Source: Sphingopyxis sp. BE259 (GTDB lineage: Bacteria > Pseudomonadota > Alphaproteobacteria > Sphingomonadales > Sphingomonadaceae). Taken from it: a DNA stretch of 64,000 bases. Position 1 is the stretch's first letter, and each line of letters opens with the position of its first letter. The notes beneath the pieces were generated by a model. The model had not been told where the DNA came from. It saw nothing but the letters and a program-made list of their open reading frames with translations, and searched no databases. This document shows positions 7,087 through 14,712 of the stretch, one piece after another. The position numbers and the translations under genes were made by a program. The DNA lies in assembly GCF_031457495.1 (NCBI RefSeq), contig NZ_JAVDWM010000001.1, forward strand, positions 558,001 to 622,000, read 5' to 3'.

Positions 7087-8837
7087 GTCGCCGCCTGCGC
7101 CTTCAACGCCGGGAACTTGCGGTACATCCACTGCTGCTGGCCGATCGACAGGATGTTGTTGGTGATCCAGTAGAGCAGCAGGCCCGCCGCGAACGGCGCC
7201 ATGATGAACATGAACAGCCACGGCATGATCTTGAACACCTGTTGCTGGACCGGATCGGTCGCTTGCGGGTTCAGGCGGAACTGCGCCCACATGGTGATGC
7301 CCAGGATGACCGCGAGGACGCCGATCGCCAGGATCGACGGCGGGGTGAAGGGCAAGAGGCCGAACAGGTTCAGGATGTGCAGCGGATCGGGCGCCGACAG
7401 ATCCTTGATCCACAGGATGAACGGCTGGTGACGCATTTCGATCGCCAGCATCAGCACCTTGTACAGCGCGTAAAAGATCGGGATCTGGATCAGGATCGGC
7501 AGACAGCCCGCCAGCGGATTGATCTTTTCGTCCTTATAGAGCTTCATCAGCTCCTGCTGCATCTTGGGCTTGTCGTCCTTGAAGCGTTCCTGCAGCGCCT
7601 TCATCTTCGGCTGCACGACGCGCATCTGCGCCATCGACGAAAATTGCCGGTTGGCGATTGGGAACATCAGCAAGCGGATGATCAGCGTCAGCGCCATGAT
7701 CGCGACGCCGAAATTGCCGACCTGCAGGAACAGCCAGTGGAGCAGCTTGAAGATCGGCACCGCAAAAAATTCGAACCAGCCCCAATCGATCGCGTTCGAC
7801 AGGCGGGTAATGCCCAGCTTGTCCTGATAATTCTCCAGGATCTCGACTTCCTTGGCACCGGCAAAGATGCGGCTGGTGGTCGTGATCTGCTGGCCGGGGG
7901 CGACCTGCGCGAAATCGCGCGCGAACAGCGTCTGGTAATTGTTGGCGCTCGGCGAACTGATCGCCGCGGTCACCCGCTCGCCCTTGGCGGGAACGACCGC
8001 CGCGAGCCAATATTTGTCGGTAAAGCCCAGCCAGCCTGCCGAATTATAACGCACGGTGCGGTTCGGCGCTTCCTCCAGATCCTCGTAATCCGTGTCGAAC
8101 ACCGACTTGCCGTCGAGATAGCCGGTTGGTCCGACATGGATCGTCCAGCTGTCGACCTCATGCGGGTCGGTCGGCTTGCCGAGGCGGTCGATCAGCGCAA
8201 AGCTGCTCGCGCTCACCGGCGTGGTGCCGGTGTTGGCGATCGTCTGTTTCGCGGTGATCAGATAATTGGCGTCGATGCTATATTCGATGCGGAACGTCTG
8301 GCCGGTGCCATTGGCCCAGCTCAGCGCCACCGGGGTCGTCGGGGTCAGCTTGGCGCCGGTCGCGGTCCACAGTGTCGTCGGCCCCGGCACCTGAACGCCC
8401 TGCGCCGCCCAGCCGATGCTGGCGAAATAGGCGGCCTTGGTGCCGCCCGGCGCGAACAGGCGAACCGGCGGCGAATCCTTGGCGATCGTCTGGCGATATT
8501 TGGTCAGCGTGATGTCGTCGATGCGTGCCCCGACCAGGTTGATCGAACCCGCCAGCGCGGGGGTTTCGATCGGCACCCGGTTGCCCTCGGCCAGCGCCGC
8601 CTCGACCGGGCGGATCGCCTGCGCTGCCGTGGTGGCGGGCGCGGTAGCAGTGGGCAACGCGCTCGGCTGGCCCTGCGCCGCGGGGGTCGTGGCGGGGGTG
8701 CCATTGGCGCCTGCGACAGTCGTCGTCACATCGGGCTTGGCGGGGGTCGGGAAAAACTGCGCCGAGACGAAGTTCCAGCCCAGCAGGATGGCCACCGACA
8801 ATAAAATTGCCGCGATCAGGTTACGCTTGTCGTCCAC
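7083..8837 (-). CDS. yidC: Membrane protein insertase YidC
   Basis: A 584-residue inner-membrane protein with an N-terminal membrane anchor (LIAAILLSVAILLGWNFV), a large periplasmic beta-sandwich domain rich in Ala/Thr/Pro linker sequence, and a C-terminal hydrophobic insertase core containing GNFGVAIMALTLIIRLLMFP and CLPILIQIPIFYALYKVL. YidC inserts and folds membrane proteins alone or with SecYEG. Length is typical for Gram-negative YidC. It lies downstream of yidD in the conserved rpmH-rnpA-yidD-yidC-yihA order. Confidence 0.97.
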   Translation of the reverse strand: MDDKRNLIAAILLSVAILLGWNFVSAQFFPTPAKPDVTTTVAGANGTPATTPAAQGQPSALPTATAPATTAAQAIRPVEAALAEGNRVPIETPALAGSINLVGARIDDITLTKYRQTIAKDSPPVRLFAPGGTKAAYFASIGWAAQGVQVPGPTTLWTATGAKLTPTTPVALSWANGTGQTFRIEYSIDANYLITAKQTIANTGTTPVSASSFALIDRLGKPTDPHEVDSWTIHVGPTGYLDGKSVFDTDYEDLEEAPNRTVRYNSAGWLGFTDKYWLAAVVPAKGERVTAAISSPSANNYQTLFARDFAQVAPGQQITTTSRIFAGAKEVEILENYQDKLGITRLSNAIDWGWFEFFAVPIFKLLHWLFLQVGNFGVAIMALTLIIRLLMFPIANRQFSSMAQMRVVQPKMKALQERFKDDKPKMQQELMKLYKDEKINPLAGCLPILIQIPIFYALYKVLMLAIEMRHQPFILWIKDLSAPDPLHILNLFGLLPFTPPSILAIGVLAVILGITMWAQFRLNPQATDPVQQQVFKIMPWLFMFIMAPFAAGLLLYWITNNILSIGQQQWMYRKFPALKAQAAT

Positions 8838-8881
8838 GCTGCTTGGTCTCTCTTCGTCTCAAAAATGTCGGGGAATACCGT

Positions 8882-9094
8882 TCAGGGAACGGGGTCGTGG
8901 CCGTGGCCGCCCCAAGGATGGCAGCGCAATAGCCGCTTTGTCGCGAGCCAGCCACCCTTGATCGCACCATGGCGCGACAGCGCCGTGATCGCATAGGCGC
9001 TGCACGAGGGCGAGTAGCGGCAGGTGGGGGGGAGCAGGCGCGAGGGGCCGAGCTGCCACCCGCGCGCGATCAGGATGAGCAATTTGGCGATCAT
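8882..9094 (-). CDS. yidD: Membrane protein insertion efficiency factor YidD
   Basis: A 70-residue protein with the family signature PTCRYSPSCSAYAITAL and HGAIKGGWLATKRLLRCHPWGGHGHDPVP. YidD is a small membrane-associated protein thought to help YidC-dependent insertion. It sits between rnpA and yidC on the same strand, as in many bacteria. The 140-base gap upstream toward rnpA is occupied by a palindromic repeat. Confidence 0.95.
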   Translation of the reverse strand: MIAKLLILIARGWQLGPSRLLPPTCRYSPSCSAYAITALSRHGAIKGGWLATKRLLRCHPWGGHGHDPVP

Positions 9095-9143
9095 GCCGGA
9101 AGCCCGGAAAACTGCCGAAGTTTACTCGCGATTCTTCCCATTT

Positions 9144-9216
9144 CGTCACCCCGGACTTGATCCGGGGTCCATTGCCAACGGCGCCGCATGGACCCCGGAT
9201 CAAGTCTGGGGTGACG
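9144..9216. repeat. Palindromic repeat, 28-bp arms with one mismatch
   Basis: The arms 9144-9171 and 9189-9216 are inverted copies (cores CCCCGGACTTGATCCGGGG and its inverse) differing at one base. It is inserted between rnpA and yidD, within the conserved operon, and would form a long stem in the mRNA. Confidence 0.8.
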
Positions 9217-9233
9217 AAGGAGGGGGTGCAGCG

Positions 9234-9572
9234 TCATCGCGCCAATTTCTTCGCCGCGCGCGTCAGCGCCGAATCGAGCTGCTCGCCTAGCTCCGCAAAG
9301 ACGATGTCGTTGCCCCCGGGGCGCCCGATCAGCACATGGTCGGCGCCGGCAATCCCCGATTCGGGCAGCGCCGCGCGGCACAATTCGCGCAGCCGGCGCT
9401 TCATCCGGTTGCGGGTGACGGCGTTGCCGACTTTCTTGCTGACGGTATAGCCGATGCCGATCGCGTCATCGGCGTCGCCGCGCTGGCGGACGAGCAGGAC
9501 AAAGCCGGGCATAGGAAAGCGAAGGCCGCGGTTGGCGGCTAGAAATTCGCTGCGTTTTGAAAGCGTTCGCAC
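9234..9572 (-). CDS. rnpA: Ribonuclease P protein component
   Basis: The 112-residue basic protein contains TLSKRSEFLAANRG at the N-terminus, IGYTVSKKVGNAVTRNRMKRRLRE (the RNR motif that binds RNA) and the C-terminal SALTRAAKKLAR. It is the protein subunit of RNase P, which trims the 5' leader of pre-tRNAs. The frame is open far upstream through rpmH; the GTG at 9572, 29 bases after the rpmH stop, gives the usual length. The exact start is less certain than the identity because no strong ribosome-binding site is visible. Confidence 0.93.
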   Translation of the reverse strand: MRTLSKRSEFLAANRGLRFPMPGFVLLVRQRGDADDAIGIGYTVSKKVGNAVTRNRMKRRLRELCRAALPESGIAGADHVLIGRPGGNDIVFAELGEQLDSALTRAAKKLAR

Positions 9573-9601
9573 CAGCTTTACTGGCGCAGAAGCGTCAGCG
9601 G

Positions 9602-9736
9602 TCAGGCCGACAGCTTCTTGCGGCCCTGGGCACGGCGGTTGGCGAGAATCTTGCGACCGCCGACCGTCGCCTTGCGGGCGCGGAAACCGTGGCGACGGGC
9701 GCGCACGAGGTTGCTCGGTTGAAAGGTACGCTTCAT
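9602..9736 (-). CDS. rpmH: 50S ribosomal protein L34
   Basis: A 44-residue, strongly basic protein: [20 protein letters not shown], then [20 protein letters not shown] and KLSA. This is the invariant L34 sequence with full normal length. It is the first gene of the rpmH-rnpA-yidD-yidC-yihA cluster, with a promoter and leader hairpin immediately upstream. Confidence 0.97.
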   Translation of the reverse strand: MKRTFQPSNLVRARRHGFRARKATVGGRKILANRRAQGRKKLSA

Positions 9737-9773
9737 CGCGGTTGTCCCTAAATCTCTTGCAAGGCTCTAACAG

Positions 9774-9799
9774 AAAAGGGCCGCCAAACGTGGGCGGCC
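9774..9799 (-). terminator. GC stem plus T-run in the rpmH leader (attenuator-like)
   Basis: On the minus strand a GGCCGCC stem (9793-9799) pairs with GGCGGCC (9779-9785) across a 7-base loop and is followed by CTTTT. This has the form of an intrinsic terminator. It lies downstream of the proposed rpmH promoter and about 40 bases upstream of the rpmH start, so it may act as leader attenuator, or end transcription from the upstream gene. Confidence 0.55.
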
Positions 9800-9812
9800 A
9801 CTGATGAAGGCG

Positions 9813-9841
9813 CGGATAAGCGAGAGTCGGGGCAAAGTCAA
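9813..9841 (-). promoter_or_regulatory. Probable sigma-70 promoter of rpmH
   Basis: On the minus strand TTGACT (9841-9836), a 17-base spacer and TATCCG (9818-9813) match housekeeping promoter geometry. Predicted transcription would begin near 9806 and give a leader of about 70 bases. Confidence 0.55.
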
Positions 9842-9864
9842 TCGGCCCTGATCGCGTTCGGCGA

Positions 9865-10176
9865 TCAAACGACATGGTCACGGTTTTCCAGCGCTTCCCG
9901 CTCGCGCCGCCGCGCTGCGCTGGTCCGCCGCATCACGCGGTCGGTCCAGGCGGCATAGCGCGGGTGGCGGCGCTTGAACCGCACATAGATGCGCTTCGCC
10001 CACGCGCTGTTCTGCAGGCACAGCATCAGCCCGACGGGGAACAGGATCAGAAAGCCCGGACCGGGCAGCACCCCGACGATCGGCGATAGCGCGATCAGCA
10101 CGGCGCCCAGCCCGAACAGGGCCAGCCGCACCTGCGCGGTCGATCGCAATCGCTGGTAAAGGCTGCGCTTTGCCAT
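9865..10176 (-). CDS. Small PGPG-motif transmembrane protein
   Basis: A 103-residue protein with one or two hydrophobic helices (VRLALFGLGAVLIALSPIVG and GFLILFPVGLMLCLQNS) joined by the motif LPGPGF, resembling the PGPGW family of putative membrane proteins. A strongly basic C-terminus (RFKRRHPRYAAW, RRTSAARRRERE) should lie in the cytoplasm. Function is unknown. Start chosen at MAKRSLYQRL (10176), since further upstream codons lack resemblance. It is upstream of rpmH on the same strand but separated by a promoter. Confidence 0.72.
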   Translation of the reverse strand: MAKRSLYQRLRSTAQVRLALFGLGAVLIALSPIVGVLPGPGFLILFPVGLMLCLQNSAWAKRIYVRFKRRHPRYAAWTDRVMRRTSAARRREREALENRDHVV

Positions 10177-10380
10177 AGGGGCGATGTGGGTAGGACAGCG
10201 CCGTACGGCAAGACTAAAACAGCTGGGCGAGGCAGCGACCCCCGCATTCGCCCCGGCCCAGCGGTCTTTTGCAACGCTTCGGCCAGCGTACCACCGACGC
10301 AAAGGAACGATCTATTCACACCACCGTTGCCGAAAATATCGAAATTGGAGGGCAGTTGGCCCTCGTGTCGGAGAGAGAGA

Positions 10381-10515
10381 ATGAAAAAGCTTCTGACGAT
10401 TTTTGCGATCAGCGGGTCGATGTTTTTCCTGTCTGCGTGCAATACCGTTGACGGCGCAGCAAAGGACGTTGAATCGGTCGGCGACTGTGCCGATGGTGTT
10501 CAGGGCAACTGCTAG
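10381..10515 (+). CDS. Entericidin-like small lipoprotein
   Basis: Forty-four residues: a charged start MKKLL, a short hydrophobic stretch and the lipobox LSAC (Cys20), then NTVDGAAKDVESVGDCADG, which resembles the entericidin A/B family (NTV-G-G-D pattern). Entericidins are small cell-envelope lipoproteins proposed as a toxin/antidote pair in enterics; in alphaproteobacteria single copies are common and their role is unknown. A strong GGAGAGAGAG precedes the ATG. The mature part has two extra cysteines near the C-terminus. A GAGGGC-GCCCTC stem-loop at 10348-10364 lies in the leader. Confidence 0.78.
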   Translation: MKKLLTIFAISGSMFFLSACNTVDGAAKDVESVGDCADGVQGNC

Positions 10516-10542
10516 GCGCTAGCAACGCCCGACCAATGATGA

Positions 10543-11349
10543 TCAGTTGAGCGCGACGAACCGCGCCATATCGTCGCGGTTCAGATAGCGCACTTGGTCG
10601 AATGGCGTCGCGTTGGTGAGCGCGTAAAAGCTGCGCGCCTTTGCTTCGTCCATTCCCATTTCGCGGTAATAGCCGAGATATTCCGCGTGGACCGGGTCGC
10701 CGGCGGCATAATCATTGGCCTCGCGCCCGGTGTCGTCGGCCCAGCTATGGACCCCGAATTCGGCATCCGCAGCGGCACGGCGGGTGATTCCGGCGAGCCA
10801 AAGCTCGACCGCGCCCGACCGCACCGAACCGCCACTCGGGACGACGGTTTCCAGCCCCGCGCGGCGGATCGCGCGTGCGAGAATCAGATTGGCTTCCTCG
10901 TCGAGGCTGCCGGGGCAGTCGATCATTTCGAGGCGCTTGAGGCCGGGATGGGCTGCGAGCATCGCGGCGAACTGGCGCGGTGTTGCCGATGTCACGTCGC
11001 CCGCCATGCGGACGGTAGCGGCATCGATTACCGCAAAGGGACCGTAATGCGCCTTGGCCCGGCCCAGCGTCGCCAGTGTCGCGGCGGGCGCATAACGACG
11101 GGTTGCCGCCATGTCGGCGTCGTCGGCCAGCCCTTCGTCATCGAGCAGCGCGGCATCTTCGTCGATCGCCGTGTCATCGGCTTCGTCATCAAATGCGACG
11201 TCGCTGCCGCCGTCCCCCGCGTCGTCCCACGTCCAACTTACCGTCGTGGTGACGGTAAAGCCCTGCTGCGCGTGCGCCGGGGCGAACGCCAGCACCGCCG
11301 CGCAAAGCGCGATGAAAAAGCTGCGGACGAGAGCGGTTGGCGACATCAT
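10543..11349 (-). CDS. Secreted protein with ClpP/crotonase-like fold (COG3904-like)
   Basis: A signal peptide (ALVRSFFIALCAAVLAFAPAHAQ) precedes a very acidic Asp-rich linker (about residues 40-80), then a globular domain. Its pattern of GPFAVIDAATVRMAGDV, LKRLEMIDCPGSLDEEANL and VVPSGGSVRSGAVELWLAG, followed by FGVHSWADD, resembles predicted periplasmic ClpP-fold proteins in which SGG-S-SGA carries the putative catalytic serine. The assignment is by general pattern only. Alternative start at 11367 adds six residues. It converges on the entericidin gene. The acidic linker could bind metal or cell-wall material, which is speculation. Confidence 0.6.
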   Translation of the reverse strand: MMSPTALVRSFFIALCAAVLAFAPAHAQQGFTVTTTVSWTWDDAGDGGSDVAFDDEADDTAIDEDAALLDDEGLADDADMAATRRYAPAATLATLGRAKAHYGPFAVIDAATVRMAGDVTSATPRQFAAMLAAHPGLKRLEMIDCPGSLDEEANLILARAIRRAGLETVVPSGGSVRSGAVELWLAGITRRAAADAEFGVHSWADDTGREANDYAAGDPVHAEYLGYYREMGMDEAKARSFYALTNATPFDQVRYLNRDDMARFVALN

Positions 11350-11454
11350 GCCCCGGCTCTCGCGCACGCGCGCCTATCAAGGCGTCAATCGGCGCGGTCA
11401 GCGCGCCATTAACCCCGTTATGGGACGACCGGCCCGGTTCTTGGTCCTGCGCGC

Positions 11455-11931
11455 TCAGTCCTGCTCGCATAACGCGGCGAGCTGGTCGGCGCATGCGCCC
11501 CACCCGTCCTCGAAACCCATTTCGGCGTGGCGCCGTGCCGCTTCCTCGTCCCAATGGCGCGCGGTGGCGGTATAGCGGGTGCCGCCGTCTTCGGCGGCGA
11601 TTTCCCAGCATCCGACCATGAATGGCGCGGCAGGCATATATTGCCCGTCGGCGCCGATGGTGAAGGCGTCGGTCGATACAAAGCGCACGCCCGGCGTCAC
11701 CTCCAGAAAAATGCCCTCGTGCGGATGCTGCTCGCCGTCGGGGCCGTGCATGACAACGCTGGTGCGGCCGCCGGCGCGCCATTCCTGGACCAAAAATTCG
11801 GCGCGCCATGGCACCGGGCACCACCATTCGGCTTGGCGCTCGGTCAACATATGCCACACTTTTTCAGGCGGCGCGGCGATATGCCGGGTGATCGTCAGCG
11901 CCCAGCCATTGTCAGTGGTTGCGGTCATCAT
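11455..11931 (-). CDS. SRPBCC (AHSA1-like) ligand-binding protein
   Basis: A START/Bet v1-like protein of about 158 residues. N-terminal LTITRHIAAPPEKVWHMLTE is the typical opening strand and helix of the family, followed by GIFLEVTPGVRFVSTDAF and the C-terminal GFEDGWGACADQLAAL helix over the ligand cavity. Such proteins bind hydrophobic small molecules; the specific ligand is unknown. An AAAGGAG ribosome-binding site supports a start at 11931 or 11928. It is the last gene of the TetR-headed cluster, 15 bases after the GST. Confidence 0.85.
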   Translation of the reverse strand: MMTATTDNGWALTITRHIAAPPEKVWHMLTERQAEWWCPVPWRAEFLVQEWRAGGRTSVVMHGPDGEQHPHEGIFLEVTPGVRFVSTDAFTIGADGQYMPAAPFMVGCWEIAAEDGGTRYTATARHWDEEAARRHAEMGFEDGWGACADQLAALCEQD

Positions 11932-11946
11932 AAACTCCTTTAACAA

Positions 11947-12606
11947 TCAGTCGCGGCCCGACACGTCGAGCGGGAAAAAGCTGCGGTACGGGCGAGCTTC
12001 CTCAATGCATCGCGATACGCTCGGCCGTGCGAGCAGGCGGGCGCGATAGGCCCGCACCCGCGGATAGCGGGCGTCGATCGGATGGACCCAGTCGGCATAG
12101 AACAGCGCGGGCGCCGCCGAACAGTCGGCCAGCGAAAAGCCATGCGGGGTCGCCCAGCCATCGCCCGGCAGCTGCGTTTCGAGCCAGCCATAGGCTTTCT
12201 CAAGCAGGTCGCGGGCGCGCGCGATGCGGACCGGGTCGGGGGTTTCGGTGATAAAGGGCAGATGCTCGGCGACCACCGCCTGAAAACGCGCCTGGAAGTG
12301 GTTGTCGAATATCCGGTCGAGAAACCGGATGGTCAGCGCCGCCTGCGGGTCGGCGGGGATCAGGCGGGGTTCAGCGCGCAGCTGATCGAGATATTCGATG
12401 ATGATGCTGGATTCGAACCGCGGGCGCCCGTCGTGGACGATCAGCGGGAATTGCCCGACCGGCCAATGGGCTTTCAATTCTTCGTAATGGGTAAAAGGCG
12501 CTTCGTTTTCGAGTGCGCGATAGTCGAATTCGATGTCCTTTTCATACAGCGCGATCAGTGCCTTCCACGCGTAGGACGAAAAGGGGTGGCCATAGAAAAT
12601 CAGCAT
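11947..12606 (-). CDS. Glutathione S-transferase family protein
   Basis: A 219-residue GST. The N-terminal thioredoxin-like domain begins LIFYGHPFSSYAWKALIALY, with a serine at the usual catalytic position, and the glutathione-binding VGQFPLIVHDGRPRFESSIIIEYL contains the cis-Pro and E-S pair. The C-terminal helical domain has FSLADCSAAPALFYADW, including the N-capping Asp. It begins 3 bases after the upstream VOC stop, so it is translationally linked. It is one of two GSTs in this cluster; the two are only distantly similar, arguing for different substrates rather than recent duplication. Confidence 0.88.
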   Translation of the reverse strand: MLIFYGHPFSSYAWKALIALYEKDIEFDYRALENEAPFTHYEELKAHWPVGQFPLIVHDGRPRFESSIIIEYLDQLRAEPRLIPADPQAALTIRFLDRIFDNHFQARFQAVVAEHLPFITETPDPVRIARARDLLEKAYGWLETQLPGDGWATPHGFSLADCSAAPALFYADWVHPIDARYPRVRAYRARLLARPSVSRCIEEARPYRSFFPLDVSGRD

Positions 12607-12609
12607 CGC

Positions 12610-13098
12610 TCAACCCTTCACCGCAGCTTCGATGGCGGCGACGTCGATCTTGGTCATCGTCATCATCGCCTCGAACGCGCGCTTGGCCACCGCCGGGTCG
12701 GGGTGCGCCATCGCATCGGTCAGCACCCGCGGGGTGATCTGCCAATTCAGGCCCCATTTGTCCTTACACCAGCCGCAGGCGCTGGTCGCGCCGCCGTTGT
12801 CGACGATCGCGTTCCAGTATCGGTCGGTTTCTTCTTGGGTGTCGGTATGAACCTGAAACGAGAAGGCTTCGCTGTGCGGAAATATCGGCCCGCCGTTGAG
12901 CCCGACGCACGGAACGCCCAACACGGTGAACTCGACGGTCAGCGCGTCGCCCGCTTTGCCGCCCGGAAAATCGCTCGGCGCATGATGGACCGCACCGACA
13001 TGGCTGTCGGGGAAGGTCACGGCATAGAATTTGGCCGCGTCTTCGGCGTCCTTGTCGTACCACAGGCACAGGCTGACCGGGGTGCTGTTGCTGCTCAT
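12610..13098 (-). CDS. VOC-family protein (PhnB/3-demethylubiquinone methyltransferase-like)
   Basis: About 162 residues. VSLCLWYDKDAEDAAKFYAVTFPDSHVG, VEFTVLGVPCVGLNGGP and FSFQVHTDTQEETDRYWN, then GGATSACGWCKDKWGLNWQITPRVL, match the PhnB-like branch of the VOC fold. Despite the old database name, these proteins are not real methyltransferases; catalysis is generally unproven. GAGGAAACG precedes the ATG at 13098. It is in the TetR-headed cluster between another VOC protein and a GST. Confidence 0.85.
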   Translation of the reverse strand: MSSNSTPVSLCLWYDKDAEDAAKFYAVTFPDSHVGAVHHAPSDFPGGKAGDALTVEFTVLGVPCVGLNGGPIFPHSEAFSFQVHTDTQEETDRYWNAIVDNGGATSACGWCKDKWGLNWQITPRVLTDAMAHPDPAVAKRAFEAMMTMTKIDVAAIEAAVKG

Positions 13099-13135
13099 CG
13101 TCCGTTTCCTCTCATCCCGTTTCGCGTTGGCCCGC

Positions 13136-13930
13136 TCATTGTCGCGGCCCGACAAAGCCGACTGCGGCGCCCTGCGGATCGATGGCATTCATCGCAAATT
13201 CGCCGCCGGGGATTTCCATCGGTTCGCTGGTGACGTTGCCGCCATTCGCGGTCACTGCGGCGTGGGCGCGGTCGATGTCATCGACCCCGATATAGAAATT
13301 CCACACCGGTGCCGGATAGCCGGTCATCAGCGGCATCACCGCGCCCAGCCCGACGTCGCCGCGCTGGATGAAACGATAGGCGCCTAGTTCGCCCATCGGC
13401 ATCTCGCCGTGCTGCTGCCAGCCGAAATGCTTCCGGTAAAAGGCGACCGCGGCGTCGGGGTCGGACGTCGCCAGCTCGTTCCAGCGCATATGCTGCGCTT
13501 CGGTGACCGAAAATACGTCGCTTGCCATGCCCTCCATGCCCGGCGGCGCGATCGGCGCCATGATATAGAAGGGCGCCCCCTGTGGATCGGTGACCATCGC
13601 GATGCGGCCCACGGGCAGGTCGGTCGCGGGCATCTGCACCGCGCCACCGTCGGCGGTGATTGCGGCCAGCGCCGCATCGACATCGGTCACCTCGAGATAG
13701 CCGAACCAGCCGGGCCGCGCCCCGCCTGCCAGCATATCGGCGTTCAGCGCCAGCACGCCCCCGGCGTTGCCGCCGTCGCTGCGCCCGATCATCCGATAAT
13801 CCATGGCACCGGCCGCGGGGTCGGCGTGGCTCGCGATCGTCCAGCCGACCACCGCGCCGTAAAAGGATGCGGCACCGCCTGGATCGCTGGTCATCAGCTC
13901 GTACCAGATGAAGTTGGCGGGGTTGCTCAT
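13136..13930 (-). CDS. Two-domain VOC (glyoxalase-fold) protein
   Basis: Two vicinal-oxygen-chelate modules in 264 residues: residues 1-125 (FIWYELMTSDPGGAASFYGAVVGW ... PQGAPFYIMAP) and about 140-264 (MRWNELATSDPDAAVAFYRKHFGW ... DPQGAAVGFVGP). Both halves share the W-E-L-x-T-S-D-P opening, so it arose by internal duplication. The fold supports metal-dependent chemistry on vicinal oxygens or antibiotic/aldehyde binding. The substrate cannot be read from the sequence. It is in the TetR-headed cluster, 26 bases after the DUF1428 gene. Confidence 0.87.
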   Translation of the reverse strand: MSNPANFIWYELMTSDPGGAASFYGAVVGWTIASHADPAAGAMDYRMIGRSDGGNAGGVLALNADMLAGGARPGWFGYLEVTDVDAALAAITADGGAVQMPATDLPVGRIAMVTDPQGAPFYIMAPIAPPGMEGMASDVFSVTEAQHMRWNELATSDPDAAVAFYRKHFGWQQHGEMPMGELGAYRFIQRGDVGLGAVMPLMTGYPAPVWNFYIGVDDIDRAHAAVTANGGNVTSEPMEIPGGEFAMNAIDPQGAAVGFVGPRQ

Positions 13931-13956
13931 CGTCTCTCTCCTCTGCTTTTACGTCG

Positions 13957-14676
13957 TCACGCCTCGACGATCGGGGCAAAGCCGCCATAGATCATCCGCT
14001 TGCCGTCGAAGGGGACGTCGCTGCCGTCGGGCTGCATCCGGTCATCGGCCATGACCTTTTCCCAGCCCGCGACGCGGGTTTCCTTATCCGGCCATTCGAC
14101 CCAGCTGAACACGACGGTTTCGCCGTCCTGCTTGTGCGCGGCGCGGGCAAAATCGGTCACTTTGCCATCGGGGACATCGTTGCCCCACGCCTCGACGACG
14201 CGTGTCGCGCCATGGTCGCGGAACACCTGCGACGCCTTTTCGGCGAGCGCGCGATAGGCGTCCTTGTTGCCGTCGGGGACGGGCAGGACATAGCCGTCGG
14301 CATAACCCATCGTGCCGCCCGCGGCGTCATCGACGATCGAATCGAATCCGCCAATGATCATCCGCTTACCGTCGAAGGGCATCTCGCCGCCCATCGCTGC
14401 CATGCGCGGGTCGCTCATCATCTTGTCATTCGCCGCGTCGCGGGTCGCCTTGTCGGGATATTCGAACCAGCTGAACACGACCGTCTCATCTTCATTCGCC
14501 TGCACCGCGCCCTTGAAATCATTGATCTTGCCGTCGGGCACATCGTCGCCCCACGCTTCGACCATCCGTGCCACGCCAAATTCCTTGAACAACGGCGCCG
14601 CATCGGCGGCATGTTTGCGATAGGCTTCCTTGTTGGCGGTCGGCACCGCGACCACAAATCCTTCTACATAGGTCAT
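13957..14676 (-). CDS. Tandem DUF1428 protein
   Basis: The 239 residues consist of two copies of DUF1428. Copy 1 (about 1-120) has YVEGFVVAVPTANKEAYRKH, VEAWGDDVPDGK and MPFDGKRMIIGGF. Copy 2 (about 123-239) repeats these as YADGYVLPVPDGNKDAYRAL, VEAWGNDVPDGK and VPFDGKRMIYGGF. DUF1428 is a small ferredoxin-like fold (dimeric alpha/beta barrel type) usually found as a single roughly 117-residue chain, which dimerises. The duplication would give a built-in pseudo-dimer. Function is unknown. It belongs to the TetR-headed cluster, downstream of a GST. Confidence 0.88.
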   Translation of the reverse strand: MTYVEGFVVAVPTANKEAYRKHAADAAPLFKEFGVARMVEAWGDDVPDGKINDFKGAVQANEDETVVFSWFEYPDKATRDAANDKMMSDPRMAAMGGEMPFDGKRMIIGGFDSIVDDAAGGTMGYADGYVLPVPDGNKDAYRALAEKASQVFRDHGATRVVEAWGNDVPDGKVTDFARAAHKQDGETVVFSWVEWPDKETRVAGWEKVMADDRMQPDGSDVPFDGKRMIYGGFAPIVEA

Positions 14677-14712
14677 CTTGTCTCTCCTTAGGGGGGTGGG
14701 AGTCGGGGGTTT

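Noticed and set aside
7242..8804. Long open frame antisense to yidC
   Set aside because: Its Arg/Gln/Asp-rich translation mirrors yidC and shows no domain.
9806..9820. DnaA-box-like TTATCCGCG near rpmH
   Set aside because: Differs at two of nine bases, occurs alone, and there is no dnaA or dnaN gene nearby; no origin claimed.
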